From Sphagnum magellanicum (lineage: Eukaryota; Streptophyta; Sphagnopsida; Sphagnales; Sphagnaceae), in contig CM038907.1 of NCBI GenBank assembly GCA_021904315.1, positions 20,095,223 to 20,159,222 on the forward strand: DNA of 64,000 nucleotides, in the 5' to 3' direction. Numbering within the stretch: position 1 is the first letter of the stretch; every line of letters starts with the position of its first letter. A program made the position numbers and the translations under genes. The notes beneath the pieces are model-generated. The model was not told the origin of the DNA and searched no databases. It saw only the letters and a list, made by a program, of their open reading frames with translations. Of the stretch, positions 36,841-48,621 are shown piece after piece.

Positions 36841-39450
36841 ATTGTTGTAATAAACAAGCACTAATTACTGATAAATTACTATTATCAAATAATTGATTGG
36901 TTAGTATAAACTATGAAATAAATTTTATTATTATTATTTAAATTTTAACTAATACCAACTAATTGAGTAATCAATTATTATTATTATTATTTTAAAAATT
37001 AGTTGATTAATTAGGTATTAAATCATAAATTGATACAATAATTAATCAGTATTCATGAATTATTCATATTAATTTATTAATTAATTAAGAATGATGAAAT
37101 TATAGTTAGTTAATTTAACATAATTTAATTTTGATTGAAAAAAATGATTTAATAGATATATAATTAACATTTAATATAAATGAATTGTTTTCAATAATTT
37201 ATTAACTATTAATTAATATTAAATATTTAATTACTATGAAATAAATAATAATTCAGATAACTAATTATCTGATTATTCCTTATTTAACTAATTCTGAAAT
37301 ATCTGATTAGTTCTGAAACATCTCAGTAATTTGATTTCACTAGTTAATCAAGAGTTATGATTCATACCTAATGATTATTAATTAATAAATATTTAGTCAG
37401 GCAATGAATAATAAATATAAAATTCTCACAAATAATTTTCTTAAGTTACTATTAATGATTAATTAAAACTGATTGAATATTTTATAAGTTAATAAAATTC
37501 ATGACATATTATTTCTTCTAATACTTATTATTTTTAGTAATTTAATATTTCTTAAATTATTTTTTATTTTAATTATTAATTTATTAATATTTATTAAAAT
37601 ATGTGATAGTCAATATCTATTATTCAAAAAATATGGTTAAATACTAATTAAGTTAATAGGTTAGAAATTTAATATTCAGGAATTATCAATCAGTCAATAA
37701 TTTATTTTGTTAAATAATCAATTAATACCTCTTTTTTTTTAAAAATTCACTACCATTTTAAAAGGTTTATTTTCAAAGGTAAAACATTAGTTTTAAGTAA
37801 TTGAATAAATTAAAATGTTATGTTATTTTATAAGTAATTTCCAAATAATTATATACATTAAACAAATTAATGGTTAATTATATTTTTTAAATAAATTTTT
37901 CCTGAAATAATTAATCATTAATTTTGAATTATTATTACATACCAATTAATTTGTTATTGGAATCTATGAAATAATAATGATAAATGTTACTTTTAAAATA
38001 ATTAAAAATAATATGTAATAGGTAGTTTTGTAAGTGGGTAGGTTGGTAGGTAATTAGTTACTTGTAATTAATTGGTTAATTAGTTAATAATTTATTTCTT
38101 ACCTACTAAATAGGGTATGAACTAAAGAGTAGCCACATAAGTTTTTTTAATTTGTTATGTGTTTTGCCGTTAAGGTTAAGCTTGTATGAATTCATCGCAA
38201 CATGGCACATGTATTTTAATGTGAGAATGCAAGAGGAAACACCTTTTTTATATAATTTGTGAAATGAGATATTGAAGGCAAAGCATATGGGTTAAATCTT
38301 TTGGTGGCACCCTAGTTGTAATTGAGTTGTAATTATAAAAAAACATTTTTCACATGATTTATGTTTTATTTTAATTTTTTAATTGATCTGAAATTTATAA
38401 TTAATCATCTAACATAATTATTTGGAATTTAAGTATTTGAATTAAATATTTGATAATTAATTATCTAGATTGAGTATATGAATTAATTAATATAATTCAG
38501 ACAATTAGTTAGTTGATTGATTCAAATAATTAATTATCAAAATAAGTATCAGATAATTAATTATCAGAATAAATATTAGATGATTAATTATTTAAATAAC
38601 TATTAGATAATTAATTATGTTGATAATTGATGATCTGAATTCAAATAAAATTCAATAATTACTCACTTACATTAACAAAGTTTGTTATCTAGAATTATTT
38701 GAATTAATTAAATTTATATAATTAGTTATTGATTTTAAGTAATTAATTTTTAGATATTTATTTATTTATTATCTGAATTAATGAAATACTAATTAATCAA
38801 AATTGATTAATGAATTCATATGAATAGTTTACTATTTAGTTTACTTAATTAGTTCATGGTAATTAAATATATTACATATTAATTAATAATTAATAATTTA
38901 TAAATAATTCATTTTGAAATATTAAATAATAAACATGGATTTGAGTAGAAGACATTGAGGTATATAAAGACATATTCATATGTACACCTTTATTGAATGT
39001 TTAATAAAATATACACATTCCTTTTAATTTCAATTCAAAAATAGACTTTCACCTTTCATGAAATTCTATGGTTAGATATGTATGTATACCAACATAATAT
39101 TTTGAATTCCAATGTAGTGAAATATTATTAACACAACAATTGAACATTAATCACCAAAAATAGGACTATAATATTTACTACATTATTTAAATTTTAGTTC
39201 TTTAAATAATTATGAAAATGAATTATTTTAATTAATTAATTCAATAAAAGAATCAACTCAATGAAGCATTTAATAATCTAATCTAAATTTTTTTGAAGTG
39301 TATAAACAATGATATTTATATGTACATTATCATAAACATTTTAATACACCATTCCAATCCAATTAAAGGCATGCATTTACACTTTCAATGAATTGCACAA
39401 TTTGTAAATCTTTTAATAGTATGAGTTGCCACATAATTGACAGATAATTC
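36840..39450. repeat. AT-rich low-complexity block (ATTAATTA-type words)
   Basis: About 2.6 kb made largely of ATTAATTA, TAATTATC and AATAATTA words with no coding potential. A GGTAGG patch at about 38020-38060 resembles the patches inside CACTA elements 1-3, so this block may be the interior of the element whose right end lies at 39966. Confidence 0.55.
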
Positions 39451-39479
39451 TAAATAAGTTGAACATTCTTGTTCCAAAA

Positions 39480-39966
39480 TAATAGACATGTACTAATTAT
39501 GTAGTGAAACCATAGTGGCACATTTAGTTGTAACTTAGTTGTAAAACTAGTCAATTTAGTTGATTCTTAGTTGTAAACAAGTTGCAAGTTCTAGATGTTA
39601 TGGACTTTTACTTAGTTGTATGTGCGGCATGATCATACGCATCAACATTGTATGCTAGTTACAAAGTAGTTGTTCACTCAGCGCTAAAGCTACATAAGTT
39701 GCAACATAATTGAGATTAACCATTTTGCTACAACTTGTGATCATGGTCAAACTACGATTGACTATCATCGTATATATTTTGTGTACATTCGCATGTATAA
39801 AGTCCAAGTTGCAACTAAATCACAACTATGAAATATTCTAACGTTACATTTTAAATATCAATTCATCGTATTTCCATACTATAGTTGTACTTTAGTTGCA
39901 TAGTAGTTTTTGTGACGATCTAATTGCATGCTGGTTTGATTTCCATGAATACGATTTCTCATAGTG
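39480..39966 (-). mobile_element. CACTA terminus and subterminal region, left end not found
   Basis: From 39966 on the minus strand the sequence begins CACTATGAGAAATCG. Inside it lies a 450-bp zone with about ten copies of TTAGTTGTAA/TAGTTGCAA-like motifs, the subterminal style of CACTA element 1. The following trinucleotide is GTT, but no left end preceded by GTT was found. Confidence 0.6.
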
Positions 39967-41339
39967 GTTGCAAAAAGATAGTTAGTAGTTGCAAATGTTA
40001 TGTTAATCAAAAGATGGAAATGTATACATTAACCATATATTTGATCCATGAGAAATCTGTTGACATTATGTTGAATCATCATTTGATGTTAAAGGTCAAT
40101 ATGACTTCACTAAAGGATCTTTTAATTGCAAAGTTGATTGTAATTGTTTTTTAACTAATCACAAATTGACATTTTTTCATTGGTGTGGGTAAAAGCATGA
40201 TAAAGTAAGCCAAAAAAATAGTTGTTGAATACAACAAAACCAAATTGTATGATAAATAGATTAAAAAGTAAATGATTTGCATAATGAGATTGAAGAAGTA
40301 AATTAAAATTTTAAAAAATATTTTCAATTTACTTTTCAAAAATTATAATGTTTTTTAGATTGCACAAAATTAGTTTTTCCACATTCATGGGGAACATTTA
40401 TGAAATTCAAACATATGGTGCATTTATTAATTGTTCAAGGCATGTTTTACCATGTTACAACACAAAATGCATTTTGCATGCATATAGAAATGTAAATTTT
40501 AAGTGGTATAGACTTGCTAAAAGGGAAAACTACATTTGAAGGGCTTAACATTGTCATAATTAAAATATTCATGTTTTAGAAAATGCGTATCAAGATACAT
40601 GATGGTTCACACATCAATAACATATCATTTATACTATTTGATTTGGGAAAAATATTATGTCATGTAGATTAAACTTAATGATTCCATATTCATCAAAAGT
40701 GAACTATCTTGATTGGCAAATATGAACACATTTTTTTGAACCTAAAACCCTAAAACCTTAATGCCCAAACTAGATTAATATTCACCTATCAATAAATTTT
40801 ATTCCACCTACTAATTTGAAATGCAAGTATCAAATCCTCTTTCATAACAAACACAAATTATAAACAAAACCATGTTGTTGCAACATTGTTTCCTACAAGT
40901 TTGTATCATCATGTCAATGAACATTAATAATGTTTGTTTCGTTAATCATGATTGTTATTGGTCATACTAGTCCCACATGGCATGAATAATTTGTATTAAG
41001 GCCTTTTTCATTGACTTTCCCACGAATCAATCAAATTCCATTAAAAACTTAAAATATTAGTGAACATTACCAAGTTAAAAATTATTAATTTAAAATCAAA
41101 TTGAAGTAATGACCACATGATTATTGACCTTCATATGAACCATATTTGATCATTGTCTTATTAAATCCATTAATATTTCCATTATAAAATTTGACCATCA
41201 TTTTCAAGTTAGATGACCAACATTATTAACCTTCAATTACTATTATTTATGTGCAATTAAACTCAACATTACTAATGGATTTTTTGACCAATCACATGTC
41301 TAGTGATATTTATATGTTGGTTTATCATTAAACATAAAT

Positions 41340-41609
41340 GTCAACATGACAAATTACCATGGTAGTTGCAAACTAGGTGCATTAGAATTACATAATAATT
41401 GATCCTACATAATTATAATTAAGTTGCACAAGTTGGATGTGTGTATAGTTTCACATATGGTGAGTTGCATCCATTACAACTCATATGATTTGTTCGATAA
41501 CACTCACACTCGTAGAAATACACTAAGTTGTAATGAGTTGCAAATGGTCATTACAACTCAAAAACTCAATTGCAAGGCTAATTACCAATCACCCCATTTT
41601 CTCATAGTG
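41340..41609 (-). mobile_element. Second orphan CACTA terminus and subterminal region
   Basis: From 41609 on the minus strand the sequence begins CACTATGAGAAAATGGGG, nearly the same TIR as the one ending at 39966. Inside are repeated GAGTTGCAA/GAGTTGTAA motifs (41340-41570). The left end is not identified. The two termini belong to one family and may represent nested or tandem insertions. Confidence 0.55.
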
Positions 41610-42059
41610 CCTATATATAAGAACAACATTTTTTTTCCAAATTGCCAAGGTCACTTAGGTGGCAACATCTAAAAACATGTGGAGGTAATATTGGTTGTTG
41701 AAAAAATTGAAGGTAAATGTCACTGGCTATCACATATTTGTATGAAGCAAAATATAGGTACTTGGGCTTGTGTGTTGTCAATAATGAGCAATGATCTTCA
41801 AGAGTAGATGATCAAGGTTGTTGGTGATACATAAGGTTTTAATGAGAGCTTGTGTGGCGATCAGCCACATTGAAAAGCAAAAGAAGTGGTGAACAATTGC
41901 ATTTTGTAATGGATTTTGCAACAATCTTGGTTATTCATAAATAAAACCTTAATAACTGAACAACAAATTAAGCCAAGTTTTTTTAAAACATAAATTGAAA
42001 GAAATAGAAGAAATGTTTTAAATAACTACAAAAAGGAAGAAAATATTCTATGATGAATT

Positions 42060-42083
42060 GGGGGGGGGGGGGGGGGGGGGGGG
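42060..42083 (+). repeat. Poly-G tract of 24
   Basis: An unbroken run of 24 G followed by TGAACCCC. It resembles the G-tract plus TGA(A/C) junctions in the array at 22.7-24.0 kb, so it may be a solitary relative of that unit. Its length should be treated with care because homopolymers of this size are prone to assembly error. Confidence 0.8.
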
Positions 42084-44510
42084 TGAACCCCAATCCTTAT
42101 GGATTCTACCCACTATAGCCCAGCTAAGACCTACACAAACCACACACATTAGAATCGTGAAACTTGTACACCCACATTAATACTTGTTGCCAAGACACTT
42201 GATTGCAAAATTGCTTGCAAACTAGTCATCCAAAACCACCCAGATATACAACACACCATCATTCATACAAATGTATAAGAATTCCCAATTTTAGAACAAT
42301 TCCATTTTTTTAAAAAAGACAACAATTTTAATTCCATGAAAAGAAGATAAGATGGAAATTCAGACCTAGTCCAGGGATTTATATTAAGTTTACCAACCTT
42401 GCAAATAAAATGGCATATACATTAGGTACAAAGTTGAAATGTTTTAACAACTAAAAGTCTTCTTGCCTTCACAAACAACTTGTTACCATACAAGTTACAA
42501 GTGTAGTACATATTACAAAATATGAAAAAATTGCCCCATGATTAGCTAAATTGGCAATAGATAATGTCAAACTTCTAGCCATCCATTGCATATTTCACCT
42601 TATTATCACTTGTTCCTTAATTACATCCCCAAAGGGAAATTATCTAGAGTGTAGTACTCATGTGCAAACATTATCACCAAGGTCCAAGTGTGTGGTAAGT
42701 TGGTTCTGCAACTTGGACTTCATGAACAACAACATGGATAAACAAAATTCATCTTCCATGTTGCCCAAAATCATAGCTTCACCAAAGCAAAGTATTTAAT
42801 CAATTGGTGCTGCAAGAAGCTATTAGATCCCAAAGTAGTCGAAAGTTGAATGATAGGGTTACACATTTGTGTTGGTTCCAAAGCAACAATGTGGTTGTTC
42901 TACATGGTGATCTTAAACATGGAAACTATAAAGAGGATGGCTTGTGCATGAGTGTAAAACCTGAGCCTATAGCTTAAAACTTAATGTGGTTTTAATCCAC
43001 ATACATGGATGAATGTGTTGATAAATGAATGATTTCATATGTTTGAATGTCATTTTTGCATGGATGAATTTCATTTATGATTTGGATTAAATAAATAAAT
43101 AAATAGATGAAATTCATTCATAATTGGAAGATAAATAAAAATTTAAAAAAATTATATCCATTTTCATTTGTTGTCCAAGTATTCATATCTCAAATTTGAA
43201 TGTCATTTAATAATGATGGATAATGTGACTATTAGGAAAAATATGATGATGGGACCAATAATCTTAAAAAATTTGTTTAAATTTTTTTTTCATCAACAAT
43301 GTTAAGTGATTAAAATTTTTTTGTCATGGGATGAATGTTAAAGCCCCCCACCATTGTTGTTAACAACACTATATATGTATTTTGTGAAAAAATTAAGGTG
43401 CCTTGAAAATAAAAAATTATTAAAAACAACCCCATGTCATTTGTGATAATAGGTTGTTTGAAAAAAATTAATTAAGGTGCTTAAAATTGAATTTTAGTTT
43501 ATTTCAAAAACCCATTGTCATCAATGACAATAAGTAGTTAAAAAATTCTAAAGCATTCAAAATCCATCATTGTTTATCACATTGGTTAGATTTGACGAAA
43601 ATTGTGGCACCTCTGAAGAAAAATGAAAAAAAATTTCCCCATTGTCTTCCACAACATTTATAAATAGGTTTGAAGGAAGTTCTAACACCTTTGGACAAGA
43701 AAAATAACCAAATGTCGTCAATGCACTTGGTTAGTTTGCCTAAAAAAACAAAAAAATTATGTTAAGTTTTAAAAAAACCAACCACGGGGTGGATGTTAAC
43801 ATGATAATAATAATATAATTAAAACATACTAAAAATAATCGCACTTTAAACCATAGCCATCAAATACATTTATAATGGAATTTACATTATATTATTCAAC
43901 AAATATTACTTCATATATAATTAAATTATGTTTCATGAAGCTCTAGTTAAATAAAGTTAGAAGGGAAAAAAATTTGTTGATAAAAACTTAATGATAAAAT
44001 AAAACATTCATCCTAATTTTGATGAAAATTTTATATATTAAAAACATGGAATTTTATTTATTTTTTCATCCATAATGAAGATGAATGCTTACATTCATCC
44101 CCATGTTTGTTTTTAAGTTTATTTGTATAACATTCATTTCTTAGTTAAATTCTTGGGTTTTATTTATGTGTGTATAGGGGAAAAGGCATGTTACCATCCT
44201 AAGTTCCAACTTTAGACTTTAAGCTAAGGTTCTAAGCTCATGCAATATCTTGTTTCAAGCTACAAGATCAAATTTCTACTCATCCAAAAAGGCTAGGATC
44301 CTCATCAACTCATTTTCTAGCCCTATGAACTTTTCAAAACAAAATTGAGCCTCGAATATGGTTAAAGGTTTTCGGAAAGTTTCCATGGTTTGATAATTCA
44401 ACCAAAACTAAAGATAAATTATGCCCATCGCATTTATTAAATCTTGGTTTGGGAATCGCCATTCAAATTTAGCAATTAAAGACATAGGCACATGTGAACA
44501 CTAAACTTTG
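42084..44510. other. AT-rich intergenic DNA, nothing recognised
   Basis: No coding signature. Around 43360-43760 the phrases CATTGT(C/T)(A/G)T(C/T), AATTAAGGTGC and CACCTTTGGA-like words recur about every 100 bp, hinting at a weak tandem structure. Confidence 0.35.
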
Positions 44511-44939
44511 CACTATAAGAAAAATTATCTTTTGCAACTTGATTTATGACTAGGTTTGTTAGTCATGGAAAACATCCATGACTTCATTACTAGGTAATCG
44601 AATAAAACACATTAGTTAAGACACCTAGTTGCTATTGTGGTTTATTTGCAATATAATATATGATTGTGATTGTTGTGACTATAAATTCATGGAGGTTATC
44701 AGTGCTTGATGAAATCCATAAATTATGGCCATTGGATATAATTCATTAAATATGAAATAAATATGTTTCTCCACCCATGCCATGTAAACATGTAGCATTT
44801 TCTGTTGTGTTTGTATGTTGCCACATGGTATAAAGGTTGAAAACCCATTTATACGTTAAGAATGTAGGCACTATCCTACCTAGGAATGTAGGGTAATTTA
44901 ACTAATAAGGTAAATTGGTTAGGTTAGTTCACTAAATTG

Positions 44940-45018
44940 CAAGTGTGAAGACTTGAACCCTTCACCTCCACGTTGAGGGAAAATGTCTTTAACCCCCACT
45001 TAACCATTGCACCACATG
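44940..45018 (-). ncRNA. tRNA-like sequence (pseudo-tRNA or SINE head)
   Basis: On the minus strand this 79-nt segment has an A-box-like TGGTGCAATGG/TGGTTAAGTGG region and a B-box GGTTCAAGTCT 48-60 nt further on. A T-stem of about 4-5 bp can form around GTTCAAG, and the ends can pair imperfectly (CATGTGG with CACTTG). No proper anticodon stem is obvious. It is probably a degenerate tRNA or the promoter head of a SINE carried in the CACTA element. Confidence 0.35.
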
Positions 45019-45079
45019 ATTTTTACATGACAAAAATTATCACCATATTATTATAAACATTTTTTTCTAACCTACTTTA

Positions 45080-45540
45080 TAAGTAATGTAACCTACTTAC
45101 TCTAGTTAGGTGCCTAGGTAAGTTACCTAACAACTTAAAACCTACCTAGTAACCTAGTAAGTGCCTAGCTTGATAGGTAATAAGTAAGTAATACCTAAAA
45201 GTAGTAGTAGGTAGGTAGTAAGCAAGTATGTATGTATTGCTTACCTAGTAGGTAGGTAACAAGGTGGGTAGGTAAATACATAGGTAGTAGATAGTTAGGT
45301 AGGTAAATAGGTAGGTAGTTAAGTATGTAACTACTAATAAGTAGTAGGTAGGTAGGTAGGTAGGTAGGTAGGTAGGTAAGTAAATAGGTACACACGTACA
45401 TTAAGTAGGTATATAATATTTATATTTAATGGGTAGGTAAGTACGTATGTACTACATAGTACGTAGGTAGATAATGGGTAGTATTAGCCCATAGGTACTG
45501 GCTACTTAATAGGTAGCTAGTAAATACCTAATAGGTAGCT
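45080..45540 (+). repeat. GGTA/GTAG microsatellite-like array within CACTA element 3
   Basis: An imperfect tetranucleotide array of TAGG/GGTA words, purest at 45345-45378 (eight to nine TAGG units). An open frame on the opposite strand (LPTYLPTYL repeats) is only the translation of this array. Confidence 0.85.
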
Positions 45541-45789
45541 AACAATTAATTAAACTATTAATATAGGTAGGTTATTAATGTATGTAGGCTAGTTTTGTAG
45601 TTGTAATGTAATCACAAAATAGTCCTAATTTATCATGTAGTCATAATGCAATTGTAATGTAATCATAAATTTGAGTAAAAGTATATGATTAAGCACAAAT
45701 GACTACATGACTAGATTAAGACATTAATCGTAAAAATCAAAGTTATGAAAAACATGTTTTGGTAATGTGTTGACAACTTCAAATGCAGA

Positions 45790-47420
45790 TGTCTAGTCAT
45801 CCCACTTGCCTTGGTTAAAGGCCTTCTTGAAATAAAAAATCACATATTGGATGTTAGTTGAAGGATTAATCCACCAACCATTCAATAGGTGATCATTGGA
45901 ACATGCATAAAGGTCCAAGAATGCTTTGAAATGGTCCTCTTGATATTTTTTTTTCAAGTTTAAATACATGATGTACAATTCAACATAACACATTTTAACA
46001 AAAGTAAAAAAATCACATACATACGTTTCCTGACCTTATGCAAACTTAATTAGCACATGGACTACCTCCAATATCAACATTATGCATGTTAGCCCCATCA
46101 CCACTCAATGTCACAAAAAGTACCCAAGGTTTGTCCTTATTATTACCACATTATTTAGGTCATCATTCATCTTCACTACCAAAATACTATACTATGCAAA
46201 AACCCATTTAGCAAGGGATAACATGGAGATCCACTTGGTTTTAACATTGTGGAATAGTTTTAGCCCTTTGATTTCAAACAAATTTTACAAGAACACATTG
46301 TTCCAAATGTCACTTAAGTGAAAAGGAGAAATAAATGTAGGTTGTTTGTAACAACCCTTCAAGCTTAACAACCAAGGGTTAAACATAGAAAAATTGCACA
46401 ATTAGGTTAATCCGATGTGCCATGCAATGCATTGGAATCAAGAAAGGGGTAGATCTAGACTTGAATTAAGTAACAACATCAATTTGCAAGCATGTGAACA
46501 CCGCAACCCCATTTGAACCATAACAAATAAACTTGCTATTAATTTGATCCACTATCAAGCCCCATATTCTATCAAAGATCTGAAAATTAAAGTGGTGAAA
46601 TATCAATAGTATTTCCACCAACTACTTTTCAAGATTTAGTAATAAAGGCATCCTTTTAAACCCATCAACAACATACACATGTACGCTACACCAAAACTAA
46701 TTATCAATTGTCATAACCTCATCATAGTTAATAGTGAAGTACCTAGGATTTTGCACTTGAGCTCTTGTCGACTAAATGACAATGCCATGCATGGTTTTAA
46801 CCATTTACTAGCTAGTCAAGTTGCACCAAGGTTTGTGTGGTGTGTTTTTGACTTTTAAGAATGCAAACAAATATTTCATGCTCTCAAAATCTGTGAGGGG
46901 TTGACCCAATTTTAAAAGCCAAAAAAGGCCATGAACTAAACGAACTTTTGCTTATTTTTTATAAACACACCTCCAACACACACCATTTTAGTAATAAAAT
47001 TTTGGCCTTTTCTAGCCCACAAATGTTTAGTTTCTTCACATGCTAATTGTCATTTGACATGAAATATGGGCCCACAACCACCTAGGGTGTGCAACCTTGC
47101 ATTTTTGTTGTCTTGCATGTTTATGCAAACTATCAAACTTAAGTATTAGAAGCTTTTCCCTTCCATTAATCTCATTAGAAATCTTGCATCACACCATGTT
47201 GAGCTTCCCATCACACCTTGTAACTATTTCAACCAAGGAACTTTTGTAGCCCACACTTTTTGAAAAAATTGATTCAATTCCCATTCCTTCTTCTTATGTT
47301 TCTTTTGTGATCTTGACAAAGTTTTTAGCTCTAGGTTTGGAAATGGAAGATCAAGATCAAGGTAATCAACATAAGTAGCATTAGGAGAGGAGGATGGTGA
47401 TAAAAAAGAAGGCAAGATCT
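45790..47420 (-). pseudogene. hAT-superfamily transposase, decayed (family II, ZNF862-like)
   Basis: On the minus strand the N-terminal part (47415-47050) gives WELNQFFQKVWATKVPWLK, then a Cys/His-type zinc-finger-like stretch, CKISNEINGREK and HKHARQQKCKVAH. Further on (about 46680-46360) come LVDQINSKFICYGSNGVAVF, a block where STPFLIPMHCMAHRINLIVQ is readable, and VVKLEGLLQT. The 'HCMAHRxNLxVQ' signature is typical of the transposase group represented by ZNF862/DUF4371-like hAT proteins. A final open stretch ends at 45793. Stops and frameshifts are frequent. It is a different lineage from the hAT remnant at 20.5-22.3 kb. No terminal repeats were identified. Confidence 0.72.
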
Positions 47421-47424
47421 AAGA

Positions 47425-48300
47425 GGAGGAAGCTATGGCATCTATGGAAGTAGGAACCTTAGCATTGAAAAACAACTTGTACTTGCTTGTACTTGGAGCC
47501 CATTGGTGACTACAATAGGTTTGTTGTGAAGACTTGAGTGTAACCTTAAAGTCACAACTAAAACCCTATACTCTAAACTTCTCTTATAAAAAAAAACCTC
47601 TTGAGCTTTCTTGAACTTCCAACATAAAGATGCAAACATAAGAAACAAACACCAAACTCTCAAAATGCAAATAGAAAGCTTGGAAATGTGGGAGGGCAAA
47701 AGGAATATTTATAAAACATGCAATTTTTTATTTCATGGGCAAACAATATTGAGAGCACCTTTCAAGGCATTCTTGCATGTAGCTATAATTGTTTGAAAGT
47801 TGACACCATGAAAGCAAGATCTTCACGTCATTCCTTGTCAACGATCTATGAAAAAAACCATAAAGAATGCGATCCCTTTCATGCACAAACCATAACCCAA
47901 GCTTAATAACATACTTGGTACATGCAAAAAGGAGGTGATCCTTTGTACTATGGTGCATTATGAGGCATTGATGATCCTCAACAACAAGATATGAACTATT
48001 GCTGACTCCTAACAACTTAAAAGATGATATGTAAGTGATTAAAAAGGATGGGAAACACACCTGAATGACAATAGAAGCTAATAAGGTAAGAAAAGATGGC
48101 TGGTTGGTTTCAAAAAGTGGAGAGGGGATGGCCTTGGAGGTGGATGGGAGGTGGCTAGCTTTTGACATCGACAAACAACAAAGCAAATGCTGACTACTTT
48201 CAATGGGACAAGTTCAACCCGTTTGCAATTCCCTCCCTTCATGTGATTGTAATGGTGACTAGCCTTGTATCTGATGGTGTTGCTATATGGTGAATTGGAT
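47425..48300. other. Gene-free stretch upstream of PRL1
   Basis: It contains a 152-codon open frame on the minus strand (47728-48186) without recognisable domains. Sequence composition shifts from AT-rich to balanced near 48200, marking the start of the PRL1 promoter. Confidence 0.35.
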
Positions 48301-48309
48301 GGTCAAAAA

Positions 48310-48380
48310 TCCCCAGATTTGACAAGGAGGTGTTGAACGGCCCAAATCCCCAGATTTTACAAGGAACTGTCGAACGGCCC
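48310..48380 (+). repeat. Tandem 37-bp duplication in the PRL1 promoter
   Basis: Two copies of a 34-bp unit start at 48310 and 48347. Both begin TCCCCAGATTT and end GAACGGCCC, with a few differences in the middle (GACAAGGAGGTGTT versus TACAAGGAACTGTC). They lie 240-310 bp upstream of the start codon, so paired regulatory sites are possible. Confidence 0.75.
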
Positions 48381-48514
48381 GCCCTGTGTGGGCTCGCCAC
48401 TTAGCGAAATTTCGCCAAAAAAAAAAAAACTCTGCCCTCAATTTGCCAAATCTAACCTAATCGCAACGAAGGACGTAGTCGGACGTTCGTCTATTGTTTT
48501 CATCGCTCAGTTTC

Positions 48515-48522
48515 TAGGGTTT
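48515..48522 (+). promoter_or_regulatory. Telo-box-like motif in the PRL1 leader or promoter
   Basis: TAGGGTTT, the reverse complement of the AAACCCTA telo-box, lies about 100 bp before the PRL1 ATG. Such motifs are frequent near transcription starts of plant housekeeping genes. A role here is inference. Confidence 0.45.
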
Positions 48523-48621
48523 GATTTCTTGGAGTAGGGGCCAAGAAGCTAGAAAAACATACGCATACATACACCGTGCGCGAGCGCGAGCGCAACAACA
48601 AGCGAGGAGGACGGGAGCGCA

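Larger units (their letters stand above)
44511..45769. mobile_element. Non-autonomous CACTA element 3, 1.26 kb, TSD TTG
   Basis: The left end is CACTATAAGAAAAAT. The right end on the minus strand is CACATTACCAAAACATG, a mutated version of the same TIR. TTG flanks it on both sides (44508-44510 and 45770-45772). The interior is non-coding. It holds a tRNA-like sequence (44940-45018, minus) and a long GGTA-type array (about 45080-45540). Subterminal words GTTGTAATGTAATCA occur near the right end. The GGTAGG array relates it to CACTA elements 1 and 2. Confidence 0.75.

Noticed and set aside
45195..45401. 68-codon frame with LPTYLPTYL repeats
   Set aside because: Translation of the TAGG microsatellite in CACTA element 3.
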